From an uncultured Eubacteriales bacterium (lineage in GTDB: Bacteria > Bacillota > Clostridia > UBA1381), in contig CAJKHT010000005.1 in the NCBI GenBank assembly GCA_905199755.1, forward strand, positions 1 through 64,000: a DNA stretch of 64,000 nt, written 5' to 3'. Positions 35,244 to 44,907 of this stretch are shown here, piece by piece. Numbering within the stretch: position 1 is the first letter of the stretch; each line of letters starts with the position of its first letter. A program made the translations under genes and the position numbers. Below the pieces are notes generated by a model. It was given only the letters and a program-made list of their open reading frames with translations, was not told the DNA's origin and did not search any database.

Positions 35244-35272
35244 ATTATAACATATATTCTATAATTATTCAA
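35244..35272 (-). promoter_or_regulatory. Promoter of the unknown membrane protein / dehydratase / nth run
   Basis: On minus: TTGAAT, 17 bases, TATAAT with TGT extension. The rest of the 294-base gap up to secA is AT-rich, with nothing else I can support. Confidence 0.7.
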
Positions 35273-35415
35273 CTATATTTTTTTATGTTTTTCACTTATT
35301 TTTTTGTATTTCAATCCAAACACCGCCAAGAATCGGCTTTTTTCCGAGCTGTTATAAAAAAATAAATAAATTTTCAAAATTTTTCAAAAAAAGAGTAGTA
35401 ATATTCAAAAATTTG

Positions 35416-35424
35416 TGTTATAAT
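35416..35424 (+). promoter_or_regulatory. secA extended -10 promoter
   Basis: TGT-TATAAT about 36 bases before secA. No good -35 box at 17 bases, so probably extended -10 type. Confidence 0.6.
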
Positions 35425-35459
35425 ATAAGTTAGTTTATTATATACCATAGGAGGATAAA

Positions 35460-38186
35460 ATGAATTTATTTGATAAATTATTCGGAACCTACTCGGATCG
35501 TGAGCTTAAACGCATACGTCCGATTGCCGATAAGGTTATGGCATTGGAAAACGATATGGCAAAGCTTTCCGATGCGGAATTGAAAGCAAAAACTCCCGAA
35601 TTTAAGGACAGGCTTAAAAACGGCGAAACGCTTGACGACCTTTTGCCCGAAGCATTTGCCGTAATGCGTGAAGCAAGCTGGCGCGTACTCGGAATGAAGC
35701 ATTTTTATGTTCAGGTTATCGGCGGTGTTATTCTTCATCAGGGACGTATAGCCGAAATGAAAACAGGTGAAGGTAAAACACTCGTATCTACCCTCCCTGC
35801 TTATCTTAATGCACTCACAGGTGACGGAGTACATATCGTTACCGTAAATGACTACCTCGCAAAGCGAGACAGCGAATGGATGGGAAAGGTTTACAGATAC
35901 CTCGGCATGAGTGTGGGCCTTATTATTCACGAGCTTGATAATAACGAAAGACGCAGAGCATATGCCTGCGACATAACATACGGTACAAACAACGAGCTGG
36001 GCTTTGATTATCTGCGTGATAACATGGTTGTCCACAAGGAGGATATGGTTCAGAGAGGTCACAATTATGCGGTTGTGGACGAGGTGGACTCAATTCTTAT
36101 CGACGAAGCAAGAACTCCGCTTATCATTTCCGGCATGGGTGAGGATGCAAACGAGCTTTACAGAGTTGCGGATATGTTTGCGAAACGTCTTAAAAAGCTT
36201 GTTCTTACCGAGCATGACGATAAAACACTCGATGTTGACGTCGACGCGGATTATATAGTTGACGAAAAGGCAAAGACGGCAACGCTTACCGAAAGGGGTA
36301 TAAAGAAAGCCGAGCAGGGCTTTGGTGTCGAAAACCTTTCCGATCCCGAAAATATGAAGCTGCAGCATCACATCAACCAGGCTCTCCATGCCAACGGAGT
36401 TATGCACCGCGACCAGCAGTATGTTGTCAAGGACGGTCAGGTTCTTATTGTAGATGAATTTACCGGACGTATAATGCCCGGCAGACGCTACAGTGACGGA
36501 CTGCATCAGGCAATAGAGGCAAAAGAGGGTGTAAAGATTGAAAACGAATCAAAAACACTCGCCACAATCACCTTCCAGAACTTTTTCAGACTGTACAACA
36601 AGCTTTCGGGTATGACGGGTACCGCTCTTACGGAGGAAGAGGAATTTCAGCACATATACAAGCTTGATGTTGTTGCCGTTCCCACAAACAAACCCGTTAT
36701 CCGTATAGATATGCACGATTCGGTATATAAAACCGAAGCAGGCAAGTACCATGCGGTTATAAAGCAGATTAAGGAATGTCACGAAAAGGGACAGCCCGTT
36801 CTGGTCGGAACCGTAAATGTCGACAAATCCGAGACTTTAAGCGCACTGCTTAAGCGCGAGGGTATCCGCCATGAGGTGCTGAATGCCAAATTCCATGAAA
36901 AAGAAGCGGAAATCGTTGCTCAGGCAGGTAAAAAGGGCGCCGTAACCATTGCCACCAACATGGCAGGACGAGGAACGGATATTATGCTCGGCGGAAATGC
37001 CGAATACATGGCAAAGCACGAAATGGCACGTCAGGGCTTCAGCGAGGAGCTTATAAACGAAGCAACCGGCTTTGCGGAAACCGATAATGAAGAAATTATA
37101 AACGCAAGAAAAATCTTTACCGAGCTTAATGAAAAATACAAGGCTCAGATTCAGCCCGAGCGCGATGAAGTAAAGGCTCTCGGCGGACTGTTTATCATAG
37201 GTACGGAGCGTCACGAATCGAGACGTATAGATAATCAGCTGCGCGGACGTTCGGGACGTCAGGGCGATCCGGGTGCGTCAAAGTTCTTCCTGTCGCTTGA
37301 TGATGACCTTATGAGAATTTTCGGCAGTGAGCGCGTTAAAACAATGGTTAATGCTCTGGGACTTGAAGAGGATCAGCCGATTGAAGCGAAAATGCTCACA
37401 AATGCAATAGAAAACGCACAGAAGAACCTGGAAAGCAGAAACTTTGATTCACGTAAAAATGTCCTCCAGTATGACGAGGTTATGAATGAGCAGCGTAAGA
37501 TAATTTACAAGCAGCGTCAGATGGTTCTTGACGGTGAGGATTTAAGCGGAATTATTAAGGAAATGATTGAAGCGATTATCAATTCCGCAATCGATGATTA
37601 TATCGGTATTTCCGAAATTCCCGAGGAATGGAATCTTCATGCTCTTACCGAATTTGCAAACAATAACCTCAGAGCAAACGGGGAATTTGTAATTAAAGAT
37701 GAAGATTTGGACACAATAACTAAGAACGATATAAAGGATATGCTCCTTGATATCGCAAACAAGCGCTATGCACAGCAGGAGGAAATCTTCGGACCTGCAA
37801 TGCGTGAGCTTGAAAGAGTTATTATGCTCCGCGTTGTTGATACGCTTTGGATGGATCATCTTGACGAGATGGAGCATGTTAAGCGCGAAATCGGCTTGAG
37901 AGCATACGGTCAGCACGATCCTGTTGTGGAATACAGAAATGTCGGCTCCGAGCTTTACGAAGGAATGCTGGAGGCAATAAAACGCGATACCGTAAGATAC
38001 ATTCTTTTCGCGATGCCGAGAATAAAAATAGAACGCGAGCAGGTTGCACAGCCGCTTGATACCGGCGGTGACGGTTCTTTGAAAAAACAGTCGGCAAAGG
38101 CTGCCGCTGAACCCGGCCGCAACGATCCCTGCCCCTGCGGCAGCGGCAAAAAGTATAAGCATTGCTGCGGCAAGGATAAACAATAA
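35460..38186 (+). CDS. secA: Preprotein translocase ATPase SecA
   Basis: 908 residues, standard length. AGGAGG ahead of ATG. Nucleotide-binding domain 1 has Walker A M-K-T-G-E-G-K-T-L and Walker B V-V-D-E-V-D-S; Y-G-T-N-N-E-L-G-F-D-Y and the preprotein cross-linking domain follow; NBD2 has A-T-N-M-A-G-R-G-T-D-I and R-I-D-N-Q-L-R-G-R-S-G-R-Q-G-D-P. The C-terminal zinc SEC-C motif is C-P-C-G-S-G-K-K-Y-K-H-C-C. Drives export of the signal-peptide proteins in this window through SecYEG. A single secA1-type gene with its own promoter and terminator. Confidence 0.99.
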   Translation: MNLFDKLFGTYSDRELKRIRPIADKVMALENDMAKLSDAELKAKTPEFKDRLKNGETLDDLLPEAFAVMREASWRVLGMKHFYVQVIGGVILHQGRIAEMKTGEGKTLVSTLPAYLNALTGDGVHIVTVNDYLAKRDSEWMGKVYRYLGMSVGLIIHELDNNERRRAYACDITYGTNNELGFDYLRDNMVVHKEDMVQRGHNYAVVDEVDSILIDEARTPLIISGMGEDANELYRVADMFAKRLKKLVLTEHDDKTLDVDVDADYIVDEKAKTATLTERGIKKAEQGFGVENLSDPENMKLQHHINQALHANGVMHRDQQYVVKDGQVLIVDEFTGRIMPGRRYSDGLHQAIEAKEGVKIENESKTLATITFQNFFRLYNKLSGMTGTALTEEEEFQHIYKLDVVAVPTNKPVIRIDMHDSVYKTEAGKYHAVIKQIKECHEKGQPVLVGTVNVDKSETLSALLKREGIRHEVLNAKFHEKEAEIVAQAGKKGAVTIATNMAGRGTDIMLGGNAEYMAKHEMARQGFSEELINEATGFAETDNEEIINARKIFTELNEKYKAQIQPERDEVKALGGLFIIGTERHESRRIDNQLRGRSGRQGDPGASKFFLSLDDDLMRIFGSERVKTMVNALGLEEDQPIEAKMLTNAIENAQKNLESRNFDSRKNVLQYDEVMNEQRKIIYKQRQMVLDGEDLSGIIKEMIEAIINSAIDDYIGISEIPEEWNLHALTEFANNNLRANGEFVIKDEDLDTITKNDIKDMLLDIANKRYAQQEEIFGPAMRELERVIMLRVVDTLWMDHLDEMEHVKREIGLRAYGQHDPVVEYRNVGSELYEGMLEAIKRDTVRYILFAMPRIKIEREQVAQPLDTGGDGSLKKQSAKAAAEPGRNDPCPCGSGKKYKHCCGKDKQ

Positions 38187-38196
38187 ATAACAGGCA

Positions 38197-38252
38197 AAAA
38201 AGTTCTCAGAAACTGCCCTTGCATTATTATGCGCAGCTTTCGGGAACTTTTT
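38197..38252 (+). terminator. secA terminator
   Basis: AAAAAGTTC / GAACTTTTT outer stem with an inner CTGC/GCAG pairing; the T-run closes the 3' arm. Confidence 0.65.
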
Positions 38253-38280
38253 AATAAAAAAATTCATTTAAGGAGAGCTT

Positions 38281-40329
38281 ATGCAGTTATATAAAAACTT
38301 TTGCAATGAAACCTTTACAAAAGATGATGTTTTAAAAGATTTCTCACTCGTTTATCCCGATAATTACAATTTCGGCTATGACGTTGTGGATAAAATGGCA
38401 GAGCTTGCACCTAATGACAGAGCTGTCGTATGGTGTGATGCAGACGGAAACGAAAAAACATTTACCTTTGCCGATATTAAAGATTTGAGCAACCGTGCGG
38501 CAAATGTATTTCTTGCCCACGGCATAAAAAAAGGTGACAAAGTGCTCGTAATTCTCAAACGAAATTACGAATACTGGTATGTCGCCCCCGCACTTCATAA
38601 AATAGGAGCGGTTCTTATTCCGGCAACGCATATGCTCACGGCAGAGGATATAGTTTACCGTGTTGAGGCGGCACATATAACTGCCGCAGTCTGCACTCCT
38701 CAGTCCGATGCCGCAGATAAGGTCATGAAAGCGAGCAAGCTTAATCCACTGCTCAAAACAGTATTTGTAACACACGGAGCATATGAGGGCGCGGTTGATT
38801 TTACTTCGGAGGTCAAATCCGCCTCCTGCCGTCTCGAACGCATTGACACCTCCGTAAATGAGCCGATGCTTATTTACTTCACATCGGGTACAACAGGCTA
38901 CCCGAAAGCGGTCATACATGACCACACCTATACCCTTGCGCATATAATCACAGCGCGGTATTGGCAGTGCGTCAAGGAGGGAGGTCTGCATTTAACCGTT
39001 GCCGAGACCGGCTGGGGCAAGGCATCATGGGGTAAGATTTACGGTCAGTGGCTTTGCGGCTGCGCCGTTATGGTATACGATTTTGATAATTTTTCACCCG
39101 GCTCATTACTCGCCGTAATTGCGAAATACGGCGTAACAAGCTTTTGTGCACCGCCGACAGTATACAGATATTTTATTAAAAAGGATATGCGCCGATATGA
39201 CCTGTCATCTCTTGAACATATCACCACCGCCGGAGAAGCGCTTAATCCCAAGGTTTTCCGTGCCGTTCAGGAGCAGACGGGACTCGATATTATGGAGGGA
39301 TTCGGTCAGACGGAATCTGTTTTGATGCTTGCCGCCCTCGAAAACACGGAGCCGCGCGTAGGTTCTATGGGCAAGCCCTCTCCCCTGTACGATGTGCGTA
39401 TACTTTCGGACGACGGCACATTCGCCGCTCCAGGTGAAGTCGGTGAAATCGTTGTCGTTCCGCGTGATGATAAGCAGCCCGGCATTTTTGCAGGCTACTG
39501 CGGTGACGATGAATTATACAAAAAAGTATGGCGCGGAGGTGTATATCACACGGGTGACACAGCCTACTGCGATAATGACGGATACTTTTTCTATGTTGGC
39601 AGAGCCGATGATTTGATTAAAACAAGCGGTTTCCGCGTAGGGCCGTTTGAAATAGAGAATATTCTTATGGAACACCCTGCCGTGCTCGAATGTGCAATTA
39701 CCGGTGTTCCCGATAAAAAGCGCGGTCAGGCAATCAAGGCTACAATCGTTCTGGCGGATAACTACAGCTTTTCCAATGAACTGAAAAACAGTATACAGCG
39801 CTTCTGCAATTCAAAAACATCTTCATACAAGCATATACAGCAATTTGAATTTGTCCGTGAAATGCCGAAAACCATCAGTGGAAAAATTCGCCATGCGGAG
39901 CTTAGGAAAAAGCATGTTAAACCGTACAAACGCAGCGTAAACTATTATGAAACCGACAGAATGAATATAGTCCACCATGCAAACTATCTCAAATATTTCG
40001 AGGAGGCACGTCTTGATTTTATGAATCAGATAGGCTGTGCATACGACGAAATAGAGGCTATGGATATTTTCATTCCAAATACGGATGCATTTTCCAAATA
40101 TATCTCACCTCTGCATTTCGGTGACAGCTTTAACGTACACGTCAAAGTGACCGAATTTACGGGGGTTAAGATATGCTTCAGCTATATTATAGAGCATGAC
40201 GGCACACGCGTTGCCGAGGGGCGCACAACGCACTGTTTTGTAAACCGTGCGTTCCGTCCGATAAGCATTAAGCGCCGTTTGCCGGATATATACAACAAAT
40301 TTATGAAAATGACAGAAAAAATGCCGTGA
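38281..40329 (+). CDS. Acyl-CoA ligase (AMP-forming) fused to hot-dog acyl-CoA thioesterase
   Basis: 682 residues; AAGGAG before ATG. Residues ~1-545 are an adenylate-forming ligase of the medium-chain acyl-CoA synthetase type: P-loop Y-F-T-S-G-T-T-G-Y-P-K (199-209), G-F-G-Q-T-E (340-345), Y-H-T-G-D (422-426), and catalytic Lys535 in K-T-I-S-G-K-I-R. Residues ~551-682 are a YbgC/FadM-like 4HBT thioesterase: N-Y-Y-E-T-D-R-M-N-I-V-H-H-A-N-Y, with D559 in the usual catalytic place, and F-E-E-A-R. Cytosolic, no signal. The ligase makes acyl-CoA and the thioesterase hydrolyses it. Having both in one chain suggests editing, or use of a bound acyl-AMP/CoA intermediate for a third reaction (inference). 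It is a monocistronic gene. Confidence 0.92.
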   Translation: MQLYKNFCNETFTKDDVLKDFSLVYPDNYNFGYDVVDKMAELAPNDRAVVWCDADGNEKTFTFADIKDLSNRAANVFLAHGIKKGDKVLVILKRNYEYWYVAPALHKIGAVLIPATHMLTAEDIVYRVEAAHITAAVCTPQSDAADKVMKASKLNPLLKTVFVTHGAYEGAVDFTSEVKSASCRLERIDTSVNEPMLIYFTSGTTGYPKAVIHDHTYTLAHIITARYWQCVKEGGLHLTVAETGWGKASWGKIYGQWLCGCAVMVYDFDNFSPGSLLAVIAKYGVTSFCAPPTVYRYFIKKDMRRYDLSSLEHITTAGEALNPKVFRAVQEQTGLDIMEGFGQTESVLMLAALENTEPRVGSMGKPSPLYDVRILSDDGTFAAPGEVGEIVVVPRDDKQPGIFAGYCGDDELYKKVWRGGVYHTGDTAYCDNDGYFFYVGRADDLIKTSGFRVGPFEIENILMEHPAVLECAITGVPDKKRGQAIKATIVLADNYSFSNELKNSIQRFCNSKTSSYKHIQQFEFVREMPKTISGKIRHAELRKKHVKPYKRSVNYYETDRMNIVHHANYLKYFEEARLDFMNQIGCAYDEIEAMDIFIPNTDAFSKYISPLHFGDSFNVHVKVTEFTGVKICFSYIIEHDGTRVAEGRTTHCFVNRAFRPISIKRRLPDIYNKFMKMTEKMP

Positions 40330-40333
40330 TAAA

Positions 40334-40375
40334 AAAATCCCGAAGCATTCTCAAAATGAGATGCTTCGGGATTTT
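40334..40375. terminator. Bidirectional terminator
   Basis: AAAATCCCGAAGCAT / ATGCTTCGGGATTTT, a perfect 15-bp stem between the ligase fusion and convergent prsA. Confidence 0.88.
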
Positions 40376-40379
40376 CTTA

Positions 40380-41330
40380 TTATTTACTGCTTTTTGATGT
40401 ATCATCCTTAAGTGCATTCTTTATCTGTTCGATATTTGCATCGTTCTTTTCTACATTGATTTTGTTTTCCGATGCCATATCATTCAGCTTATCATCAAAA
40501 CCGTCATCAATGAAAGTTTCCGCAATTGCGGTTTCAACCTTTTTATATTCCTTATCGAAAAGCTCGGGAGTTTCATCAAGTGCCAAACGATGAATTACGT
40601 GATAACCAAAGCTTGATTCACATAACGCAAACCCGCCGATTTCACAGTTTTTAACAGCCTCCTGAAATTCGGTAACCATTTCGCCGTCCGTGAAAACATA
40701 TCCGTCCGGATTCGACTTTGAACCGGGATCCTGGCTGTTTTCATTCATAAGCGTGTCAAAATCTTCGCCCGACTGAGCCTTTTTCAAAAGCTCCTCCGCT
40801 TTTGCTTTTGCCTCTGCCTTTGCGGCATCATCCATAGGCTGTCCCGTAGTCTCGTCCGTAGTCAGAATAAGAATGTGCTTTGCACGGTAATAATGATCCT
40901 TAAAATACTGCTGCTTTTCATCTTCGCTTATAAGCTTTTCTCTTAAAATCTGTGCTTTTGCGGTATCCTTTACAAAATCCTCCGTTAAGCTGTTTTCCTT
41001 TAAATACTGATTAAACTCTGTTGTTGTACCCTGCTTTCTGCGCAAAGTAACCATCTGGCTTGTTACGCTCTGCTCATCCTCTGCGCTGAGCTTTATATTC
41101 TGTTTCTTCGCCAGCTCGATTACAATTCTGTCATTTACGGCATTATCAATTGCTGTCTGAACGGCATCCTCGCCGCTCTGTGACGATTTGCCGTAATTTT
41201 CCTCATAAAACTTTATTTCCTGCTGCGTAATCTTATATCCGCCGACGGTAGCAGCAACCGTACCCGTATGTGATGAGCAGCCCGATACCGCTACCATGCC
41301 TGCCGCCGCAATTACTAAAATCTTTTTCAT
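40380..41330 (-). CDS. prsA: PrsA-like foldase lipoprotein (parvulin-type peptidyl-prolyl isomerase)
   Basis: 316 residues. The signal peptide ends in lipobox A-V-S-G-C, then S-S-H. An N-terminal chaperone-like helical region (~30-150, SurA/PrsA type: A-V-N-D-R-I-V-I-E-L-A-K) flanks a PpiC domain (~160-255: Y-R-A-K-H-I-L-I-L, F-D-T-L-M-N-E-N-S-Q-D-P-G-S, F-G-Y-H-V-I-H-R). Folds secreted proteins outside the membrane, fitting the many exported proteins here. Its promoter overlaps the mfd stop. Gene symbol by family, not proven orthology. Confidence 0.92.
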   Translation of the reverse strand: MKKILVIAAAGMVAVSGCSSHTGTVAATVGGYKITQQEIKFYEENYGKSSQSGEDAVQTAIDNAVNDRIVIELAKKQNIKLSAEDEQSVTSQMVTLRRKQGTTTEFNQYLKENSLTEDFVKDTAKAQILREKLISEDEKQQYFKDHYYRAKHILILTTDETTGQPMDDAAKAEAKAKAEELLKKAQSGEDFDTLMNENSQDPGSKSNPDGYVFTDGEMVTEFQEAVKNCEIGGFALCESSFGYHVIHRLALDETPELFDKEYKKVETAIAETFIDDGFDDKLNDMASENKINVEKNDANIEQIKNALKDDTSKSSK

Positions 41331-41371
41331 TATTTAAACCCTTTCCTTTCTGTATCTTCTGCATACTAATT

Positions 41372-41400
41372 ATTATACGCACTTTATTGCTTATTGTCAA
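41372..41400 (-). promoter_or_regulatory. prsA promoter
   Basis: On minus: TTGACA, 17 bases, TATAAT; the -35 box lies inside the last codons of mfd. Confidence 0.85.
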
Positions 41401-44400
41401 CCTTTTCATTGATTTTAATTACGGTATCAAGCAAATTTTCGGTATACTTTAAAATGTCTTTTTCGCTTTCGTCAACCGTAAATGTTATTACCGGTTTTTC
41501 CGATGCCGCAATTTTCATGCGTTTCGGGAACAGCTTATCGAGCGCAAATACCGTTTCCGCACTGATTTTGTTTTCAACAAATTTTAATTGCAGCTTATCT
41601 CGATGCCGGAAAATATCATATACGCCGCACTTTCTCGCCTTGATTTTCAATGCGGATACATCTATTATATTCTGCACTGAACGCGGAATATCACCGTAAC
41701 GGTCGATAAGCTCATCTTCAATCTCAAATTTATCCTCTTGGCTTTCTATTGCGGCAATTTTCTTGTACATGTCAATGCGCTGATTATGGTTTTCTATATA
41801 CGTTTCCGGCAAAAATGCATTAACGTTTATATCTACGCAAACGCTTATATCCTCTGCCGGAGTCTCGCCCTTTGCCTCGTTTATGCTTTCTTTTAAGATT
41901 TTACAGTACATGTCATATCCGACACTTTCCATATGCCCGTGCTGCTCCGCACCGAGTATATTTCCGGCACCTCTTATTTCCAGATCACGCATTGCAATCT
42001 TAAATCCCGAACCGAATTCCGTAAACTCCTTGACCGCTCTAAGACGCTTTTCCGCCACATCGGATAAAATACGGTCGCGCCTGTAGGTGAGATACGCATA
42101 TGCCGCGCGGTTTGAACGTCCCACACGTCCGCGGAGCTGATAAAGCTGCGCCAGTCCCATATGATCCGCATTTTCGATTATGATTGTATTGGCATTCGGT
42201 ATATCAAGTCCCGTTTCGATTATGGTTGTGCAGACAAGCACATCAATATCTCCGTTTACCATATCATACATTATGGTTTCAAGCTCATCTTCATTCATTT
42301 TTCCGTGTCCGACAGCAACATTCGCATCGGGCAGCTGTGACTGAAGCCATGCCGCTTTTTTATAAATATCCTTAACGCTGTTATGAAGATAAAACACCTG
42401 TCCGCCGCGCGACAGCTCATTTCTCACCGCATCAAGAATAACCGAAGGATTTTCCTCCAGCACATATGTCTGAACGGGGTATCTGTTTTCCGGCGGCTCG
42501 GTAAGCACGCTCATATCACGCACACTTGTCATTGCCATATGCAGTGTACGCGGAATCGGTGTTGCGGTCATGGTAAGAACATCGACATTCTTCTTAAGCT
42601 CTTTCAATCGCTCCTTATGCGCCACGCCAAAGCGCTGTTCCTCATCTATTATAAGGAGTCCCAAATCATGAAATTCAAGGTCCTTTGAAAGCAGCCTGTG
42701 CGTCCCGATTATTATATCAATTTCCCCTGTTTTCAGCTTTTTAATAATCTTTTTCTGCTGTGCCGCACTCCTGAAACGCGACAGCATCTCAACCTTTACG
42801 GGAAAATGCTCCATACGCTTTAAAAAGGTTTCGTAATGCTGCATTGCCAGTACAGTTGTCGGGCAAAGATATGCCGCCTGCTTTGAATCGCACACAGCCT
42901 TAAATGCCGCACGAAGCGCCACCTCTGTTTTTCCGAAGCCGACATCGCCGCATAAAAGTCTGTCCATGGGACGCGGACTTTCCATATCATGCTTCACTTC
43001 TTCAATCGAACGGAGCTGATCCTCCGTCTCCTGATACTGAAAAGCGTCCTCAAACTCACGCTGCCACGGGGTATCGCTGCTGAAGCTGTAACCCTTGCTT
43101 TCCGAACGTTCCGCATAAAGCTTTATAAGCTGCTGTGCCATATCCTCCGCAGCTTTTTTTACCCTCTGCTTTGTCTTATTCCAGTCGGAGCCGCCCAGCT
43201 TATTAAGCTTCATTTTACGCTCCGTATTTCCGCCCACATATTTATACAGAGCATTAAGCTGGTCTATCGGCACATACAGTATATCAGTACCCTGATACTG
43301 AATTTTCAGATAATCCTTTGTTATTCCGCCCACGGACATTTTCTGAGTTCCCATATACTGACCGATGCCGTGCGATGCATGAACCACATAATCTCCCGGA
43401 TTTATGTCATTATACGATTTAATTCTGTTCGCATTTTCCACCTTGCGGCGCGTTCGGCTTTTCTTTGTTTCAAATATTTCACGGTCACTGATAAGCACCA
43501 GCTTAATTTCGGGATATTCAAAGCCCTTGCTCAGATTTCCGCGCATTACAACCGTTTCCCCGGCTTTAAACTCTCTGCTGTCCGGCGCAATTTTGGCATG
43601 TATTCCTCTTTCATTCAGCACTCCCGCAAGATTTTCACTTCTGCCGCGTGTTGATGCAAGAATTATACACGTGTATCCGTCTTTCTGCCATTTTTCCAAA
43701 TCATCGTACAGATATTCTATTTTCCCGTGGAATGATATTGTTGTTTTTGTTGTAAAGCTTTCGAGGTATTTATAAGTAAAATCGTTTTTGGTATGAGTCA
43801 GCGGCTCTATGGCAACCACCTTTTTTGCCGATGCCGCACTTACAAACTCCTTATACGGCACAAAAAAATTCTCTTTTGTACTGCCTAGTATTCCCTTTTC
43901 CTTAAGCTCGGATATAATTTCGCCCTTTTCCCAGTCAAAGGTTTTGCCGCGCTCGGAAATACGTTTCGGATCGGCTATAAAAACAATACCCGTATCGGGT
44001 ATATAATCCGTAACGGACGGAATTTTACCATATATCAGCGATACATACTTATCTATTGACGGGAAATAGTAACGCTCCTTAAAGCTTTCTATGTCGGCTT
44101 CCGTTGTTTCAATAAAGCTTTCGGACGGAGCTTTTTTTCTTTTTTCCTTTTTTATTCGCTCACGCAGTGCCGATATAACCTCATCTCTTTTTTCGGCACT
44201 CATAATCGCTTCCGTTGCCGGAATTATACGTGCATACTCCTGCTTATCAAGCGAACGCTGACTGTAGGAGTCAAACATTCTTACCGAATCCGTTTCATCA
44301 TCAAAAAACTCTATTCTTACGGGGTTTTCCATATTGGGAGAATAAATATCGAATATTCCTCCGCGTACCGAGAACTGTCCCGGAGCCTCCGTTATATCCT

Positions 44401-44878
44401 CACGCACATAGCCCATGCATACAAGCTTTTTTGCAAGAGCCTCCAAGTCAAAGCGTTTCCCCACTGTAAATTCTATACAGTTTTCTTCAAATACCGTTTT
44501 ATCCGCCGTATACTGCAAAACCGCATCAAGGCTCGTAACAACGATACTGCCGTCGGTATGAAGTATTTTATCGAGAGCCGCAAGACGTTCATTTTCGTTT
44601 TTATGACCTGTGGTTTCAATATTGTAGAACACATATTCCTTTGCAGGAAAATAAACGGCGTTATCGGTATAAAAGGATATATCCGAAAATAACGCACGCG
44701 CATCCGTATCGCTGTAGGTAATCACAAGCGATGTATTATTGTTTTCCGCCGTCAGAGAGCATATAAAGTGACTTTGTGCCGATTCCGCAATACCTGCCAC
44801 AGACATCGGAGTATTTCCGAGATTTTCCGTCACTCTCTTGTACGGAGGATAATTTTTAAGAACATTAAAAAAATTCAT
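41384..44878 (-). CDS. mfd: Transcription-repair coupling factor Mfd
   Basis: 1164 residues. Start: GGAG lies 6 bases before the ATG of M-N-F-F-N-V-L; two upstream in-frame codons (M-C-R, M-A-A) lack a ribosome binding site. N-terminal UvrB-homology region (G-Q-F-S-V-R-G-G-I-F-D-I-Y), CarD-like RNA polymerase-interacting domain (P-G-D-Y-V-V-H-A-S-H-G-I-G), RecG-like SF2 translocase (L-L-C-G-D-V-G-F-G-K-T-E-V-A, I-I-D-E-E-Q-R-F-G, T-A-T-P-I-P-R-T-L-H-M, Q-L-R-G-R-V-G-R), and TRCF C-terminal domain. Removes stalled RNA polymerase and recruits UvrA. Follows pth closely, the usual Firmicute order. Confidence 0.99.
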   Translation of the reverse strand: MNFFNVLKNYPPYKRVTENLGNTPMSVAGIAESAQSHFICSLTAENNNTSLVITYSDTDARALFSDISFYTDNAVYFPAKEYVFYNIETTGHKNENERLAALDKILHTDGSIVVTSLDAVLQYTADKTVFEENCIEFTVGKRFDLEALAKKLVCMGYVREDITEAPGQFSVRGGIFDIYSPNMENPVRIEFFDDETDSVRMFDSYSQRSLDKQEYARIIPATEAIMSAEKRDEVISALRERIKKEKRKKAPSESFIETTEADIESFKERYYFPSIDKYVSLIYGKIPSVTDYIPDTGIVFIADPKRISERGKTFDWEKGEIISELKEKGILGSTKENFFVPYKEFVSAASAKKVVAIEPLTHTKNDFTYKYLESFTTKTTISFHGKIEYLYDDLEKWQKDGYTCIILASTRGRSENLAGVLNERGIHAKIAPDSREFKAGETVVMRGNLSKGFEYPEIKLVLISDREIFETKKSRTRRKVENANRIKSYNDINPGDYVVHASHGIGQYMGTQKMSVGGITKDYLKIQYQGTDILYVPIDQLNALYKYVGGNTERKMKLNKLGGSDWNKTKQRVKKAAEDMAQQLIKLYAERSESKGYSFSSDTPWQREFEDAFQYQETEDQLRSIEEVKHDMESPRPMDRLLCGDVGFGKTEVALRAAFKAVCDSKQAAYLCPTTVLAMQHYETFLKRMEHFPVKVEMLSRFRSAAQQKKIIKKLKTGEIDIIIGTHRLLSKDLEFHDLGLLIIDEEQRFGVAHKERLKELKKNVDVLTMTATPIPRTLHMAMTSVRDMSVLTEPPENRYPVQTYVLEENPSVILDAVRNELSRGGQVFYLHNSVKDIYKKAAWLQSQLPDANVAVGHGKMNEDELETIMYDMVNGDIDVLVCTTIIETGLDIPNANTIIIENADHMGLAQLYQLRGRVGRSNRAAYAYLTYRRDRILSDVAEKRLRAVKEFTEFGSGFKIAMRDLEIRGAGNILGAEQHGHMESVGYDMYCKILKESINEAKGETPAEDISVCVDINVNAFLPETYIENHNQRIDMYKKIAAIESQEDKFEIEDELIDRYGDIPRSVQNIIDVSALKIKARKCGVYDIFRHRDKLQLKFVENKISAETVFALDKLFPKRMKIAASEKPVITFTVDESEKDILKYTENLLDTVIKINEKVDNKQ

Positions 44879-44907
44879 GTCAAGCTCCGCCGCCATGCGG
44901 CACAAAT

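Noticed and set aside
37542..38267. 241-residue minus-strand ORF opposite secA
   Set aside because: Shadow of the secA 3' part; no promoter or ribosome binding site and no recognisable motif.
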